From contig NZ_QFZZ01000001.1 of assembly GCF_005233515.1 (NCBI RefSeq), forward strand, positions 1 to 64,000: a stretch of 64,000 nt of DNA. Direction: 5' to 3'. The translations under genes were made by a program, and so were the position numbers. Positions 53,654 through 63,022 of the stretch are shown one piece after another. This DNA is from Pseudomonas sp. CFBP13508 (GTDB taxonomy: Bacteria; Pseudomonadota; Gammaproteobacteria; Pseudomonadales; Pseudomonadaceae). How positions within the stretch are numbered: the stretch's first letter is position 1; each line of letters begins with the position of its first letter. Below the pieces are notes generated by a model. It made no database searches. It was not told the origin of the DNA and saw nothing but the letters and a program-made list of their open reading frames with translations.

Positions 53654-53862
53654 CAGTCGGGTGCCATCAGTAAGGCCAGAGTTATTTTGATAAACCCTTC
53701 ATTCCTATCACACGTGTCCAATACATCCCTAACGTTATTAGCTACTTCTGCACTACCGCGTTGCTCTACCCATTTTGAAAGCTCCAGTATCGCCGCTTCT
53801 AGCGCTAACTGGTTTTCGTTGATTTTAAAAAGTAGGCTCGGCAAAAGATCTGGATTAGGCAT
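53653..53862 (-). CDS. Small helical protein coupled to toxin-like gene
   Basis: The 69-residue protein (NENQLALEAAILELSKWVEQRGSAEVANNVRDVL) is helical and acidic. GGAG precedes its ATG and its stop overlaps the toxin-like start. Similar small Pseudomonas proteins exist in my memory without function. The local DNA is more AT-rich than the neighbours, which suggests transfer. Confidence 0.6.
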   Translation of the reverse strand: MPNPDLLPSLLFKINENQLALEAAILELSKWVEQRGSAEVANNVRDVLDTCDRNEGFIKITLALLMAPD

Positions 53863-54208
53863 GAGGTCGACTCCGTTCGAATTGCAGCGTGGCTGTTTTT
53901 GAGTATGGTGAAGAACCGGTAACTCTGGAACTGTAATAACTACTAGTTTTTAAGTCGTTTTCATTCGAAGCGTTATTCAAGAAAAGCATATCCAATTTGT
54001 CGATCATCCCGCACGTTCGCGCTAACAACTGATTCCTTTGCAATGTCATGTTTTTTGGGGTGAATCATTGAACACACCTTTGCGTTGGGCTTGATGAAAA
54101 CGGTGCTGCGGCTTGGGCAATCGCGAGCAGGCTCACTCCTGCATAGGGTTGTGGTGGGTCAATGGGATAAATCCAGGCGACACGCAATTCAATCCGCTGA
54201 CGGCCTCA
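53863..54208. other. AT-rich intergenic region
   Basis: This 346-bp stretch is AT-rich on its left side and contains a single REP remnant on the right. A 64-codon ORF on the - strand lacks a ribosome-binding site and is not accepted. The promoter of the toxin-like operon should lie here. Confidence 0.4.
54117..54145. repeat. Single REP remnant
   Basis: CGCGAGCAGGCTCACTCCTGCA is a decayed single REP of the same family as the other arrays. Confidence 0.65.
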
Positions 54209-54589
54209 TCAAGTATTTCCGGATCTACGCAGTGCAACCTCAACCCAGGCAACTAACTCGTCCGCCGCAAAGGGTTTACGCAGGCAGGCAACGACATCAG
54301 TCGCTCGGGACTTGTCGCAAGGCAAATCTCCGTGATGCGCCGACACGAAAATCACCGGCATCCTCCAGCCTTGCGCCCGCAGTGCATCCAGCATCTGCAA
54401 ACCACTCATGCCCGGCATCTGCATATCGGAAATCAGACAATCAGTCTGCGCCGGCCCGTCCGAGTCAAGGTAGTCCGCTGGCGCCGCATAGCAGAACACC
54501 TGATACCCCGACGCTCGCAGCAGGCTGCTCAGCGATGTGCGCATTGCCTCGTCGTCGTCCACTACCGCAATGACATGCGTCTTGTACAT
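54209..54589 (-). CDS. Stand-alone response regulator receiver
   Basis: The 126-residue protein is one receiver domain: acidic pair in VVDDDEAMR, phospho-acceptor Asp55 (CLISDMQMPGMSG) and Lys in CLRKPF. No output domain follows. The sequence type is FixJ-like. It probably acts by protein interaction or as a phosphate sink in the signalling block with the hybrid kinase at 56610-62084. Confidence 0.88.
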   Translation of the reverse strand: MYKTHVIAVVDDDEAMRTSLSSLLRASGYQVFCYAAPADYLDSDGPAQTDCLISDMQMPGMSGLQMLDALRAQGWRMPVIFVSAHHGDLPCDKSRATDVVACLRKPFAADELVAWVEVALRRSGNT

Positions 54590-54686
54590 AACGCTCCCGG
54601 GCCGGGCGGCCGAGCTTGGTGACTCCTGTCGTTCTTGCACCATACGCTGATGGCCAGCGGGCAAAACTATACGTAGGTATAGCGGT

Positions 54687-55691
54687 TCAACCATCGCGGC
54701 TGAAGCGACTGCGGTACTCGCGCGGGGAGATCGACAGGTGGCGCTGGAAGCAGGCGCGCAGGCGTTCTTCATCGTTGAAGCCGCAGAGGCGGGCGATTCG
54801 TTCGATTTTGTGCGGGGAGTTTTCCAGCAGGCGTTTGGCCGCTTCGAGCCGGAACAGCTCGAGCGCTTTCGACGGTGTGCGCCCGGTGCGCGCTTTATAG
54901 ACCCGCGTGAAGTTGCGCAGGCTCATTGCGGCTTGCTCGGCGAGGCGCTCCACCGTCAGATTCGGATCGCCGAGGCGCTCCATGAGCCAAAGGTGCAGAT
55001 CATCGAACATTGCAGCGTCCTGCGCCTGCGATTGCAGCAGCGTGCTGTATTGCGCCTGGCCGCCGGGGCGTTTGATGTACACCACCAATTCCCGCGCGAC
55101 TTGCAACGTCACTTCACGGCCGTAATCGGCCTCGACCAGCGCCAGCGCCAGATCGATCCCGGCGGTGACTCCGGCCGAGGTCCAGACCTTGCCTTGCTGA
55201 ATGAAGATCGCGTCGGCATCTACCTCGACCGCTGGAAAGCGATCGCGCAAAGCGTCGCACATCGCCCAGTGAGTGGCAGCGCGGCGGGCGTCGAGCAATC
55301 CGGCCTGAGCCAGCAGAAACGCACCACTGCACACCGAGACCACGCGGCGGGCGAGGTGAGCATGGTCCTGCAGCCAGTCGCTCAGTTCGCGGTGCTTCTC
55401 AAGGGTCTGGCAGATGTCAGGGGCGCCGGGCACGACCAGCGTGTCCAGCGCGGCGGTGTCGAGCGTGGTTAGCGCTTGGGTGTCGATGGCCAGCCCTTCG
55501 ACGGTCTGGATCAAGCCGCCGCTGAGGCTGGCGGTGTGCAGTTGATAACCGGGCTGCCCGCGCTCGGCCATGGCTTTGCTCGCGGCCCAGAACACGGTCT
55601 GCGCACCGCTGAGATCGAGCAGGCTCAGGCGTGGGTAGGCGATAAACACCACGTCGCGCGGGGCCGATGGAAAAGAGGAATGGTTGGACAT
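54687..55691 (-). CDS. GlxA family regulator (DJ-1/PfpI plus AraC domain)
   Basis: The 334-residue protein has an N-terminal DJ-1/PfpI-like domain (VVFIAYPRLSLLDLSGAQTVF, with VVSVCSGAFLLAQAGLLDARRAATHW near 130) and a C-terminal AraC DNA-binding domain (LTVERLAEQAAMSLRNFTRVYK). GlxA-type proteins regulate amino acid, choline or stress genes. The ligand and target are unknown. Confidence 0.88.
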   Translation of the reverse strand: MSNHSSFPSAPRDVVFIAYPRLSLLDLSGAQTVFWAASKAMAERGQPGYQLHTASLSGGLIQTVEGLAIDTQALTTLDTAALDTLVVPGAPDICQTLEKHRELSDWLQDHAHLARRVVSVCSGAFLLAQAGLLDARRAATHWAMCDALRDRFPAVEVDADAIFIQQGKVWTSAGVTAGIDLALALVEADYGREVTLQVARELVVYIKRPGGQAQYSTLLQSQAQDAAMFDDLHLWLMERLGDPNLTVERLAEQAAMSLRNFTRVYKARTGRTPSKALELFRLEAAKRLLENSPHKIERIARLCGFNDEERLRACFQRHLSISPREYRSRFSRDG

Positions 55692-55894
55692 CGCGGGCCT
55701 GCCTGTTTGCATCGCTAAAGGCGGGACTGCCTCGGCCTGGCCGATTTTCAGGGGTTTCTGGCCGGCCGGCAATGGCGCTGACTGTTAGCCTGATCGCTGA
55801 ACGTCCGGCCGGCCGGTTGCTGGATGCGGTGGCCATCCTGAACTAGATTTATTGACCAGCCCAATGCGTGCTGCGATCTCGCCGAGGAGACACA

Positions 55895-56566
55895 ATGACC
55901 TTGTGGTCGCATTCCAGCCCTGCGCAAAGTCCCGGCGTGCTCGGCGAGCCAGTGGTGTACGTGGTCGATGACGATGCCTCGATGCGCCAGGCCCTCGACA
56001 GCTTGCTGCGCTCGATCGGCCTGCAGGTGCAAACCTTCGACAGCGCCGGAGATTTTCTCGCGCAAGCGCAACGTGAGGTACCCGGTTGCCTGGTGCTCGA
56101 CGTGCGCCTGCGCGGCGAAAGTGGCCTGACGTTTCAGGAACAGATGGAAAAAAACGGCTTGCGCATCCCCGTGGTGTTCATGACCGGCCACGGCGACATC
56201 GCCATGAGCGTCAAGGCGATGAAGGCCGGCGCGGTGGATTTTCTGGCCAAGCCGTTCCGTGATCAGGACATGCTCGACGCCGTGGCCAGTGCGTTGGCTC
56301 GCGACCGTGCGCGGCTAGCAGCCGAACACTCCGGCGCCGTTTTGTGTCGGGCTTACCAAACCCTGACCGCACGTGAGCGCGAAGTGCTCGGCTTCGTCAT
56401 TGCCGGGCTGATGAACAAACAGATTGCCGGACAGCTCAACCTCAGCGAGGTCACGGTCAAGGTCCACCGTGGCCAGGTCATGCGCAAAATGGCCGCACGT
56501 TCAGTGGCCGATCTGGTGCGTATCGCAGAAGCGCTGGGCATCGAGCCTGTCCAGCGCAACCCCTGA
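55895..56566 (+). CDS. FixJ/NarL-type response regulator
   Basis: The 223-residue protein has a receiver domain with Asp69 (CLVLDVRLRGESG) and a LuxR-type helix-turn-helix (LTAREREVLGFVIAGLMNKQIAGQLNLSEVTVKVHRGQVMRKM). GAGGAGA precedes the ATG at 55895. It lies 43 bases before the hybrid kinase gene and is the natural partner of that kinase. Confidence 0.9.
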   Translation: MTLWSHSSPAQSPGVLGEPVVYVVDDDASMRQALDSLLRSIGLQVQTFDSAGDFLAQAQREVPGCLVLDVRLRGESGLTFQEQMEKNGLRIPVVFMTGHGDIAMSVKAMKAGAVDFLAKPFRDQDMLDAVASALARDRARLAAEHSGAVLCRAYQTLTAREREVLGFVIAGLMNKQIAGQLNLSEVTVKVHRGQVMRKMAARSVADLVRIAEALGIEPVQRNP

Positions 56567-56609
56567 GCGCTGGCGAAGTGCAACTCACCGTGCGGCAAAA
56601 ACCTGAGCA

Positions 56610-59600
56610 GTGTCGACGCAGATGGCCAGCAGAAAACAGATTTTGTGGGAGGACGGCGAGCGGGTGCTGTCCCGTGAGCGCGGTTCGAATGATGGCAGCT
56701 TACTGGCGGTGCGTCCGGCGCTGGGCCAGCCATTGCCGAGCACCCTGGAGCGTCTTGCGCATGAATACAGCCTCAGGAACGACCTCAATCCTGCCTGGGC
56801 GTTGCAGCCGACAGCTTTGGAGCGTACGGGCACCCGAGTTCGTCTGCTGTTCGACGATCCGGGCGGCGAGCCGTTGTCGCGATTGCTGGTCGCCCCGCTG
56901 GATATTGAAACCTGCCTGGAATTGGCCACGAACATCGCCAAGGCACTGGGCCATATGCATCAGCGTGGCCTGGTGCACAAAGACCTGAAACCGCAGCATG
57001 TCTTTGTCCATTGCCATGATGGGCAGGCGCGGCTGACCGGCTTCGGCCTGGCCACGCGTTTGCCACGGGAGCGGCAAGCGCCCACGCCACCGGAATCTAT
57101 CGCCGGGACGCTGGCTTACATGGCGCCGGAACAAACCGGGCGGATGAATCGTTCGATCGATTCGCGTAGTGATCTGTATGCCTTTGGCGTGACGCTTTAC
57201 CAGATGCTCACCGGCTCGCTGCCGTTCAGTGCAAATGACCCGACGGAGTGGGTGCATTGCCATATCGCGCGGCTGCCAATGCCCGTGTGTGAACGGGTGG
57301 CGACGGTGCCGCCGATGTTCTCGCGACTGGTCATGAAACTGCTGGCGAAAACGGCCGAGGAACGCTATCAGAGCGCAGCCGGTGTCGAGCATGACTTGCG
57401 CCGTTGCCTCGATGACTGGCGCCGTATGCGGCAGATCGAGACGTTTACGCTGAACGAGCAGGGCGCCTGCGAGCGCTTGCTGATTCCGGAAAAACTCTAC
57501 GGCCGCGAACACGAAGTGCAAACGTTGATCGATGCCTTCGCCAACGTGGTGCAGACAGGCGCGCCGACACTGGTGCTGGTATCCGGCTATTCCGGCATCG
57601 GCAAATCGTCGGTGGTCAGTGAACTGCACAAGGTGCTGGTGCCGTCGCGTGGCTTGTTCGCCGCCGGCAAGTTCGACCAGTACCAGCGCGACGTGCCTTA
57701 TTCGACCCTGGTTCAGGCCTTTCAGGGGCTGGTGCGGACGCTATTGGGCAAGCGCACCGACGTACTGGCGGGCTGGCGCGAAGCACTGTTGCGGGCACTG
57801 GAAGCGAATGCGCGGTTGATCACCGATCTGATCCCCGAACTCAAGCTGATCATCGGCGAGCCGCCGCCCGTGCCTGAGTTGGAGCCGCAACAGGCGCAGC
57901 AGCGGTTCCTTCAGGTCTTGCAGCGTTTTATCGGCGTGTTCGCTCAGGCCGAGCATCCGTTGGCGCTGTTTCTTGACGACCTGCAATGGCTCGACGCGGC
58001 CACCCTTGATCTGCTCGAAGATTTGCTCAGTCGCGCAGAGACTCCTCATCTGCTGCTGGTCGGTGCTTATCGCGACAACGAGGTAGATGGCGATCACCCA
58101 CTCAGCCGCACACTCAAGACCCTGCGTCACGCCGGCGTACACATTGACGAAATTCGTCTGGCTCCACTGGCTGGCGTGCACATCGAACAACTGATCAGCG
58201 AATCACTGCGCTGCCCGCCGGCGAGCATTGTCGGGCTGGCGCGGCTGGTACTGGACAAGACCGCTGGCAATCCGTTCTTCGTCATCCAGTTTCTGCACGC
58301 CCTGGCCGAGGAGAAGCTGCTGACATACGAGCCTGCGCGCCAGCGCTGGCGTTGGGATGTGCACCTGATCAACGGCAAGGACTACACCGACAATGTCGTC
58401 GATTTGATGGTCGGCAAACTGGCGCGGCTGCCCCAGGAAACCCGCCAGGCGCTGCAACAACTGGCCTGCCTGGGCAACGTCGCACGTCTCGACACGCTGG
58501 CCACAGTCCTTGATGTGCCGGTGCCTCACGCTCACTCCGCATTGTGGCCGGCGGTGCGGCTGGAGTTGGTCGAGCGTCAGGACGGTGCCTACAGGTTTGT
58601 GCATGATCGCATCCATGAGGCGGCGTATTCGCTGATCACTGAAACCGAACGGGCGCAAATGCACCTGCGCATCGGCCGGCTGCTGGCACTGCAAACCCAG
58701 GGGGAGCGGCGCGAGGAGGCGATCTTCGAGATTGTCGGCCAGCTCAATCGCGGTGCGCATCTGATCAGCCTGCGTGCCGAGCGCGAGCAGCTGGCCGAGT
58801 TCAACCTGCTCGCCGGCCAGCGAGCGAAGGCCTCGACCGCTTATACCTCAGCACTGACCTATCTGGGCGCCGGCGCAGAACTGTTGGGCGAGCAGGGTTA
58901 TGACAGTCGGCATGAACTGGGTTTCGCTCTGGAGCTGAACCGTGCCGAGTGCGAATTTCTCACCGGCCAACTGCAGCTTGCCGACTCGCGCCTGGCGACA
59001 TTGGCCGAGCGCGCCCTGACCACCGTCGAGCGCGCGGCGGTGGCGTGCCTGCAGATGGATGTCTACTTGCTGCTTGATCGCAGTGACCGGGCGGTGACGG
59101 TGTGTCTGGCCTTTCTGCGTCAGGTCGGCATCGATTGGCCAGCGCGTCCGGACGATAGCCAGGTGCGCGACGAATACCAGCAGGTCTGGACCAACCTGCG
59201 CGGGCGCAGTATCGAGCAGATGATCGACTTGCCGCTGATGGAGGATCCTGCCGCGCGGGCCACCCTCGATGCGCTGGGCAAACTCTTCGCGCCGGCGGTG
59301 CAGTCGGATCTGAACCTCGCCAGCCTGACCATTTGCAAAGCGATCAGCCTGAGCCTGCAATATGGCAACTGCGACGCCTCCTGCCTGCTCTATGCCAACT
59401 TCGGGCGCGTGTCGGGGCCGCGTTTTGGCGACTATGCCGCTGGTTATCGATTTGGCCGTCTGGGCTGCGATCTGGTTGATCGGCGCGGGCTCACGCGTTA
59501 TGAGGCGAGCACCTGGTTGTGCTTCTCGATCTTCGTGGTGCGCTGGATGCGGCCAGTGCGCGAGTGCCGCGAACTGTTGCGCCGTGCGCTCAACGCGGCC

Positions 59601-62084
59601 CATCGCAGCGGCGATCTGCCGTATGCGGCGTTCGCTGGAAACAGCCTGATTTCCGATCTGTTATTCATCGGCGAGCCGCTGGCCGAGGTGCAGGCGCAAG
59701 CGGAATCAGGGCTGGTCTATGCACAAAAGGTCGGTTTCGGTCTGGTGGCGGATTTCATGCGCTGCCAGTTGACGCTGATCCGCATGCTGCGCGGGCAGAC
59801 GCCGACGTTCGGCTGTTTCGACGATGAGGGGTTCGATGAAACAGCTGTCGAGGCACATCTGGCCGGTTCGGCGGATCTGGCGCTGGCGCGCGGCAAGTAC
59901 TGGGTACGCAAGTTGCAGGCGCGCTATCTGGCCGGGGATTACGCGGCGGCCGCTGAGTGCGCGGCCAAGGCGCAGGGACTTTTGTGGGTGGTTTCGGCGT
60001 TTTTCGAGGAGGCCGAATACCATTTCTACGCGGCGTTGACCTTGGCGGCCCACGGCGAAACTGACGCCGGAGCTTTGCAGCGTCTGGGTCAACATCATGA
60101 ACAGTTGCAGACGTGGGCGCGCTTGTGTGCAGAGACCTTCGCCAGTCAGGTGGCGCTGGTCGGCGCGGAAATGGCGCGCGTCACCGGGCAGTTGCTCGAA
60201 GCCGAATTGCAGTACGAGCAAGCCATTCAATTGGCTCAGGACAATGGTTTGCTCCATATCGAAGCGCTGGCCAACGAACTGGCCGCACGGTTCTACAGCG
60301 CTCGCGGTCTGGCCAGGATATCCCGCGTCTACCTGCGCGACGCACGTTATGCCTATCTGCGTTGGGGGGCTGCTGGCAAGGTGCGGGAGCTGGAGCGACG
60401 TCATCGTTTTCTGCGTGCCGAAGAGGCGCAACCGAATCCGGTCACCACGCTCATTACGCCAGTTGAACATCTCGACCTGGCAACGGTGCTCAAGGTCTCT
60501 CAAGCAGTCTCCGGCGAGATCGTCCTGGACCGTTTGATCGAAACGGTGATGCGCACCGCGATCGAACAGGCCGGGGCCGAGCATGGCCTGCTTATTTTGT
60601 TGAACGCCGACGTTCCCTATGTCGCTGCGCGAACCCGTATCGGCGACGGTGCCACGCAGTTGTGCAACGCGCCGCTGCACACGGTGGCGCTGGCAGAGTC
60701 GGTGCTCTACCAGACGCTGCGCACCGGCGAAAACCTGTGCCTGGACGACGCGGTTGCCGATCCGCTGTTCGCCGCTGATCCATACGTTCAGCAACGAGGC
60801 GCGCGCTCGATCCTTTGCCTGGCATTGATGAATCAGGCGCGGGTCGCCGGGGCGCTGTATCTGGAAAACAACCTGTCCGCCGGGGTGTTCAGCCCGACGC
60901 GTCTCGCCGTGTTGCGCCTGGTGGCGTCGCAGGCAGCGATCTCGCTGGACAACGCGCGCCTGTACCGCGACCTCGCCGAGCGAGAAGCGAAGATCCGTCG
61001 GCTGGTCGACGCCAACATCATCGGCATCATCGTCTGGGGCGTGGAAGGGGAAATCATCGAGGCCAACGACGCGTTCCTGCGCATGGTCGGTTACACCCGT
61101 GATGAGTTGCTTTCGGGCAATGTCCATTGGCGTGACATGACCCCGCCGGCGATGCGCGCTAACAGCGATATTGCACTGGCAACGGCGATCCACACCGGCC
61201 GGGCCCAGCCATTCGAAAAGGAGTACATCCGCAAGGACGGCAGTCGGCTGCCGGTGATTGTCGGTCTGGCCGCCTTCGAAGCGAGTCGGCGACAGGGCCT
61301 GGCCTTTGTGCTGGATATCAGCGAACGCAAGCTGGCTGAAGAGCAAGTGCGCGAAGGCGAGCGTCGTTATCGTCAGGTGCAAACGGAACTGGCCCACGCC
61401 AATCGTGTGGCAACCATGGGTCAGTTGGCCGCATCGATTGCCCACGAAGTCAATCAGCCGATCGCCGCCACGGTGACCCATGCCAATGCCGCGTTGCGCT
61501 GGCTCGGTGCAAAGCCACCAAATATCAACGAAGTCGAGCAGGGCCTGCGGCATATCATTCTCGACGGCAACCGCGCCGCCGACGTACTCGGGCGCATCCG
61601 CGCGCTGATACACAAAACGCCACCGCAGCGTCAGCCTGTCAGCCTCAATCTGCTGATTGAAGAAATGGTCGGTTTCAGCCGTGGCGAAGCGCTCAAGCAC
61701 GGCGCCGAAGTCAGCGTTGAGCTGGCGGCAGATTTGCCTTTCGTAGTGGCGGACCGGGTCGAACTGCAACAGGTGTTGCTCAACCTGATCATCAACAGCC
61801 TCGAAGCCATGACGATCATGGCAGAGGGGCAGCGACGTCTGCTGATTCGCAGTGAGGCGCTGGGTTATAACGTGCACATCAGTGTCAGCGATTCGGGGCC
61901 GGGCTTTGCCTGCGAGCGGGCGGAGCAAGTGTTCACGGCGTTCTACACGACCAAATCCACCGGGCTGGGCATGGGCCTGTCGATTTGCCGCACGATCATT
62001 GAAGGACACGGCGGCAAATTGTGGGCCGAGCGCAATGAGCCGAGCGGGGCGCGGGTGGTGTTTGGCTTGCCGCGTTGTGAATGA
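56610..62084 (+). CDS. Giant kinase-like/AAA/GAF/PAS sensor histidine kinase
   Basis: The 1824-residue protein has, in order: a Ser/Thr-kinase-like domain (about 40-280; HKDLKPQHV, then TGFG in place of DFG), an AAA ATPase (Walker A GYSGIGKSS near 325, Walker B LFLDDLQWLD near 452), a long helical-repeat region (about 700-1280), GAF (about 1293-1450), PAS (about 1463-1570) and a histidine kinase with His1612 (IAHEVNQP) and ATP lid TGLGMGLSIC. The loss of the DFG Asp suggests a non-catalytic kinase fold. It is cytoplasmic and follows a FixJ-like regulator. The start may be GTG 56610 or ATG 56622. Confidence 0.88.
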   Translation: MSTQMASRKQILWEDGERVLSRERGSNDGSLLAVRPALGQPLPSTLERLAHEYSLRNDLNPAWALQPTALERTGTRVRLLFDDPGGEPLSRLLVAPLDIETCLELATNIAKALGHMHQRGLVHKDLKPQHVFVHCHDGQARLTGFGLATRLPRERQAPTPPESIAGTLAYMAPEQTGRMNRSIDSRSDLYAFGVTLYQMLTGSLPFSANDPTEWVHCHIARLPMPVCERVATVPPMFSRLVMKLLAKTAEERYQSAAGVEHDLRRCLDDWRRMRQIETFTLNEQGACERLLIPEKLYGREHEVQTLIDAFANVVQTGAPTLVLVSGYSGIGKSSVVSELHKVLVPSRGLFAAGKFDQYQRDVPYSTLVQAFQGLVRTLLGKRTDVLAGWREALLRALEANARLITDLIPELKLIIGEPPPVPELEPQQAQQRFLQVLQRFIGVFAQAEHPLALFLDDLQWLDAATLDLLEDLLSRAETPHLLLVGAYRDNEVDGDHPLSRTLKTLRHAGVHIDEIRLAPLAGVHIEQLISESLRCPPASIVGLARLVLDKTAGNPFFVIQFLHALAEEKLLTYEPARQRWRWDVHLINGKDYTDNVVDLMVGKLARLPQETRQALQQLACLGNVARLDTLATVLDVPVPHAHSALWPAVRLELVERQDGAYRFVHDRIHEAAYSLITETERAQMHLRIGRLLALQTQGERREEAIFEIVGQLNRGAHLISLRAEREQLAEFNLLAGQRAKASTAYTSALTYLGAGAELLGEQGYDSRHELGFALELNRAECEFLTGQLQLADSRLATLAERALTTVERAAVACLQMDVYLLLDRSDRAVTVCLAFLRQVGIDWPARPDDSQVRDEYQQVWTNLRGRSIEQMIDLPLMEDPAARATLDALGKLFAPAVQSDLNLASLTICKAISLSLQYGNCDASCLLYANFGRVSGPRFGDYAAGYRFGRLGCDLVDRRGLTRYEASTWLCFSIFVVRWMRPVRECRELLRRALNAAHRSGDLPYAAFAGNSLISDLLFIGEPLAEVQAQAESGLVYAQKVGFGLVADFMRCQLTLIRMLRGQTPTFGCFDDEGFDETAVEAHLAGSADLALARGKYWVRKLQARYLAGDYAAAAECAAKAQGLLWVVSAFFEEAEYHFYAALTLAAHGETDAGALQRLGQHHEQLQTWARLCAETFASQVALVGAEMARVTGQLLEAELQYEQAIQLAQDNGLLHIEALANELAARFYSARGLARISRVYLRDARYAYLRWGAAGKVRELERRHRFLRAEEAQPNPVTTLITPVEHLDLATVLKVSQAVSGEIVLDRLIETVMRTAIEQAGAEHGLLILLNADVPYVAARTRIGDGATQLCNAPLHTVALAESVLYQTLRTGENLCLDDAVADPLFAADPYVQQRGARSILCLALMNQARVAGALYLENNLSAGVFSPTRLAVLRLVASQAAISLDNARLYRDLAEREAKIRRLVDANIIGIIVWGVEGEIIEANDAFLRMVGYTRDELLSGNVHWRDMTPPAMRANSDIALATAIHTGRAQPFEKEYIRKDGSRLPVIVGLAAFEASRRQGLAFVLDISERKLAEEQVREGERRYRQVQTELAHANRVATMGQLAASIAHEVNQPIAATVTHANAALRWLGAKPPNINEVEQGLRHIILDGNRAADVLGRIRALIHKTPPQRQPVSLNLLIEEMVGFSRGEALKHGAEVSVELAADLPFVVADRVELQQVLLNLIINSLEAMTIMAEGQRRLLIRSEALGYNVHISVSDSGPGFACERAEQVFTAFYTTKSTGLGMGLSICRTIIEGHGGKLWAERNEPSGARVVFGLPRCE

Positions 62085-62103
62085 ACATGATCAACAGCCA
62101 GGC

Positions 62104-62130
62104 TGCCCGGGCATTGAGCCCGGGTGTTTC
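62104..62130 (+). terminator. Terminator hairpin after kinase gene
   Basis: CCCGGGC/GCCCGGG with a five-base loop is followed by TGTTTC. It lies 20 bases after the kinase stop, between convergent genes. Confidence 0.6.
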
Positions 62131-62141
62131 TGTCGGTGAGT

Positions 62142-62906
62142 TCAGGCCACCGGAATTGGATTTTCCAGCAGCGACAGGTTGAACTGCTCGATCAACCCGT
62201 GCTCGTTCGCGCCCTGGTTGGCTCGCAGCGGCAAGACTCGGTCAACCAGCACTTCGGTAGTGGCGGTTTCCAGCTTGATCAGGGTTTCCTCGATAAACTC
62301 GCCCAGCGGCATGGCGCGCTCGTCGCCGCTCTTGTGAATCAGATCGGTATCGACCCAAGGTGGCGCGATTTCCAGGACCTTGACGCTGGTGTCGCGCAGC
62401 ATGAAACGTTGCGACAGCGAGTAGGAATGGATCGCCGCTTTGGTCGCCGAATACAGCGCCGTGGTCGCCAGCGGCAGGTAGGCCAGCACCGAGCTGTTGT
62501 TGATGATGTAGGCCTCGGACTGGCGCTTGAGGTGTTCGACGAACGCCGCGCTGACGCGCACCGGGCCGAGCAGGTTGGTCTGCAACAGACCTACTGCCTG
62601 CTCATCGTCGTAGTCGCCGGAACCCGCGTTGTCGAAGGGCATGATTCCGGCGTTGTTGATGATTACGTTCAACGACGGATGGCGGCGGATGACTTCGGCG
62701 GCGACGTCCTTGATCTGCTGCGCATCGTTGATGTCCAGCTGCACGGTGTCGATGCCCGGATTCGCTTGGGCAATCTCTGCCAGCAGGGTCTGGCGACGAC
62801 CAGCGATGATGACCTTGTTGCCGCGCTGATGCAGGGCCTCGGCCAGTGCGCGGCCGATGCCGGAAGTGCCGCCGGTGATGAAGATAGTGTTGGCTTCAAG
62901 TTTCAT
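62142..62906 (-). CDS. SDR family oxidoreductase (DltE-like)
   Basis: The 254-residue protein has TGGTSGIG (about 10-17), NNAG (about 86), Ser in NNSSVLAYL and YSATK (about 156-160). The sequence type is the DltE-like SDR branch. It is divergent from the GlxA-type regulator gene, which is likely to control it. Confidence 0.88.
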   Translation of the reverse strand: MKLEANTIFITGGTSGIGRALAEALHQRGNKVIIAGRRQTLLAEIAQANPGIDTVQLDINDAQQIKDVAAEVIRRHPSLNVIINNAGIMPFDNAGSGDYDDEQAVGLLQTNLLGPVRVSAAFVEHLKRQSEAYIINNSSVLAYLPLATTALYSATKAAIHSYSLSQRFMLRDTSVKVLEIAPPWVDTDLIHKSGDERAMPLGEFIEETLIKLETATTEVLVDRVLPLRANQGANEHGLIEQFNLSLLENPIPVA

Positions 62907-63022
62907 GAGCTGCGTCCCGCAAGTGGATTGATTGGTATGTGGGCCATGATGGAGAAAACCTGCTCCGACCTGAATGACGTATGTGGTAGTGTTTCAGGAC
63001 ATTCAACAACCGGAGCGCGACC

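Noticed and set aside
53855..54049. A 64-codon - strand ORF upstream of the toxin cassette
   Set aside because: The sequence before its ATG has no ribosome-binding site, and it overlaps the start of the 69-residue gene.
51261..54208. Whole 51-54 kb block as a prophage or integrative element
   Set aside because: No integrase, recombinase, tRNA target or flanking direct repeats are seen; only the toxin cassette looks foreign.
59706..62009. A 767-codon open frame on the - strand opposite the kinase gene
   Set aside because: It lies wholly antisense to the GAF/PAS/histidine-kinase part, has no ribosome-binding site or domain, and is a GC-bias shadow.
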